From positions 16,518-80,517 of the forward strand of contig JAPJBO010000990.1 of assembly GCA_030068145.1 (NCBI GenBank): a DNA stretch of 64,000 nt, written 5' to 3'. Source of the DNA: Diplonema papillatum. Taxonomy: Eukaryota > Euglenozoa > Diplonemea > Diplonemida > Diplonemidae. A program made the position numbers and the translations under genes. Positions 63,470 to 64,000 of this stretch are shown one piece after another; the first letter of the stretch is position 1, and each line of letters begins with the position of its first letter. A model generated the notes under the pieces. It ran no database searches. It was given only the letters and a program-made list of their open reading frames with translations, and was not told where the DNA came from.

Positions 63470-63775
63470 AATTTTTGACCAAAAATTTTCGACCCAAAAA
63501 TCTGACCCAAAATTTTCAACCCAAAATTGTGACCAAAATTTTCAACCCAAAATTTTCGACCCAAAATTTTGACCCAAAATTTTGGTGACCTTTACCCTGC
63601 GGAGTAAAGGTTGGCGGAGTCAAGGTCGCGGATCAAGATCGGCGGAGTCAAGGTCGGCGGATCAAGGTCGGCGGAGTCAAGGTCCGACGGAGTAAAGGTC
63701 GACGGAGTAAAGATCCACCTAAGGCAAAACACTAAAAATGCCGGAGTAATGATTCGCCGGGTAGAGACCTGCCAA
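63470..63775 (-). repeat. Inverted satellite and CGGCGGAG array
   Basis: TTTGACCCAAAATTTTC units (inverse of block 1), then GGAGTCAAGGTCGGCGG units, then a fragment of the CGAATC...GGTAGAGACC block inverted. It closes the duplicated region. Confidence 0.75.
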
Positions 63776-63890
63776 ACTCTGCAGTAATTTTTGAGGAAGT
63801 TGAGCAAATTTTTTTTTTCCAAAAAAATTTTCAGGGCTCCATCGGCCCCGCGGGAGCGTTTTAAAAAGACACAAGGTTCTACCCTGCATG
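63776..63890. mobile_element. Half of a CATGCAGGG MITE
   Basis: AACTCTGCAGTAATTTTTGAGG... GGCCCCGCGGGAGCGTTTT... CCCTGCATG equals the right two-thirds of MITE 1. The left end is missing at the junction with the inverted satellite. Confidence 0.75.
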
Positions 63891-63904
63891 ATACCGGAGT
63901 GTCA

Positions 63905-64000
63905 TGTAAAAGAACGGGGATCGAAGTGTACGGGAGGGGTAAGGTAACCTGGAAGTGCCTTGCGATACAGAATTCCCTCAGTTAAACTACGAGAACATGC
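63905..64000 (+). pseudogene. 5' part of a second piggyBac copy (runs off the window)
   Basis: AAAAGAACGGGGATCGAAGT through GTTAAACTACGAG matches the reverse complement of 56529-56606 with a few changes. It lacks the duplicated GGGGTCATRTA insertion up to the edge. Confidence 0.65.

Overview
The window looks like a nuclear segment of a microbial eukaryote, most likely a protist or alga. Host genes are long open frames with GC-rich coding and few introns. The spaces between them are AT- and homopolymer-rich, with very long (GT)n/(CA)n tracts, minisatellites and many classes of transposable element. I cannot name the lineage. The multi-membrane cyclase-homology gene and the mix of elements would fit a chromalveolate such as a chromerid, but that is inference.

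Host genes, all on the minus strand: (1) the 5' part of a multi-pass membrane protein cut by the window edge (1-392); (2) an intronless 976-codon protein joining an E1/ThiF adenylation domain to a phosphotransferase-like half (19952-22882); (3) an intronless 1344-codon secreted/membrane glycoprotein with a Thr/Pro stalk and repeated RRxS motifs in its tail (34596-38630); (4) a membrane protein with a class III nucleotide-cyclase homology domain whose two halves lie about 10 kb apart (53176-51443 and 41306-40190). Gene 1 is a paralogue of the N-terminus of gene 4.

Mobile elements. 1596-4360 (-) is a tyrosine-recombinase retroelement in the order gag / YR / RT, as in VIPER-type elements. 5040-9531 holds decayed CENP-B/pogo-like and MULE-like transposases among hairpin repeats. 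9660-15080 (-) holds two 5'-truncated LINEs with a C-terminal Cys/His array, plus a 289-bp tandem array of LINE 3' ends, all abutting a GTTRAGCA-like motif. 15215-15976 (-) is an OTU protease with a zinc finger. 42860-50843 (-) is a Penelope-like retroelement inside the presumed intron of the cyclase gene. It has an ORF1 with YIPQPY repeats, a reverse transcriptase split by a 1.5-kb insertion, and a terminal ORF that is a USP-type deubiquitinase with two zinc fingers. A second copy of its 3' end is at 58650-59385. 54110-64000 is dominated by a foldback element, a piggyBac transposase, TTAA-class MITEs that split another coding region, and several satellite families.

The observation most likely to be new is a deubiquitinase on a Penelope-like retroelement. 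The same zinc-finger type is fused to a USP in one locus and to an OTU protease in another. The VIPER-like element, where one AUGA sequence governs both gag-YR and RT-frame expression, and the self-stacking LINEs come next. Nearly all elements carry frameshifts, truncations or nested insertions, so the region is mostly a graveyard around a few intact host genes.
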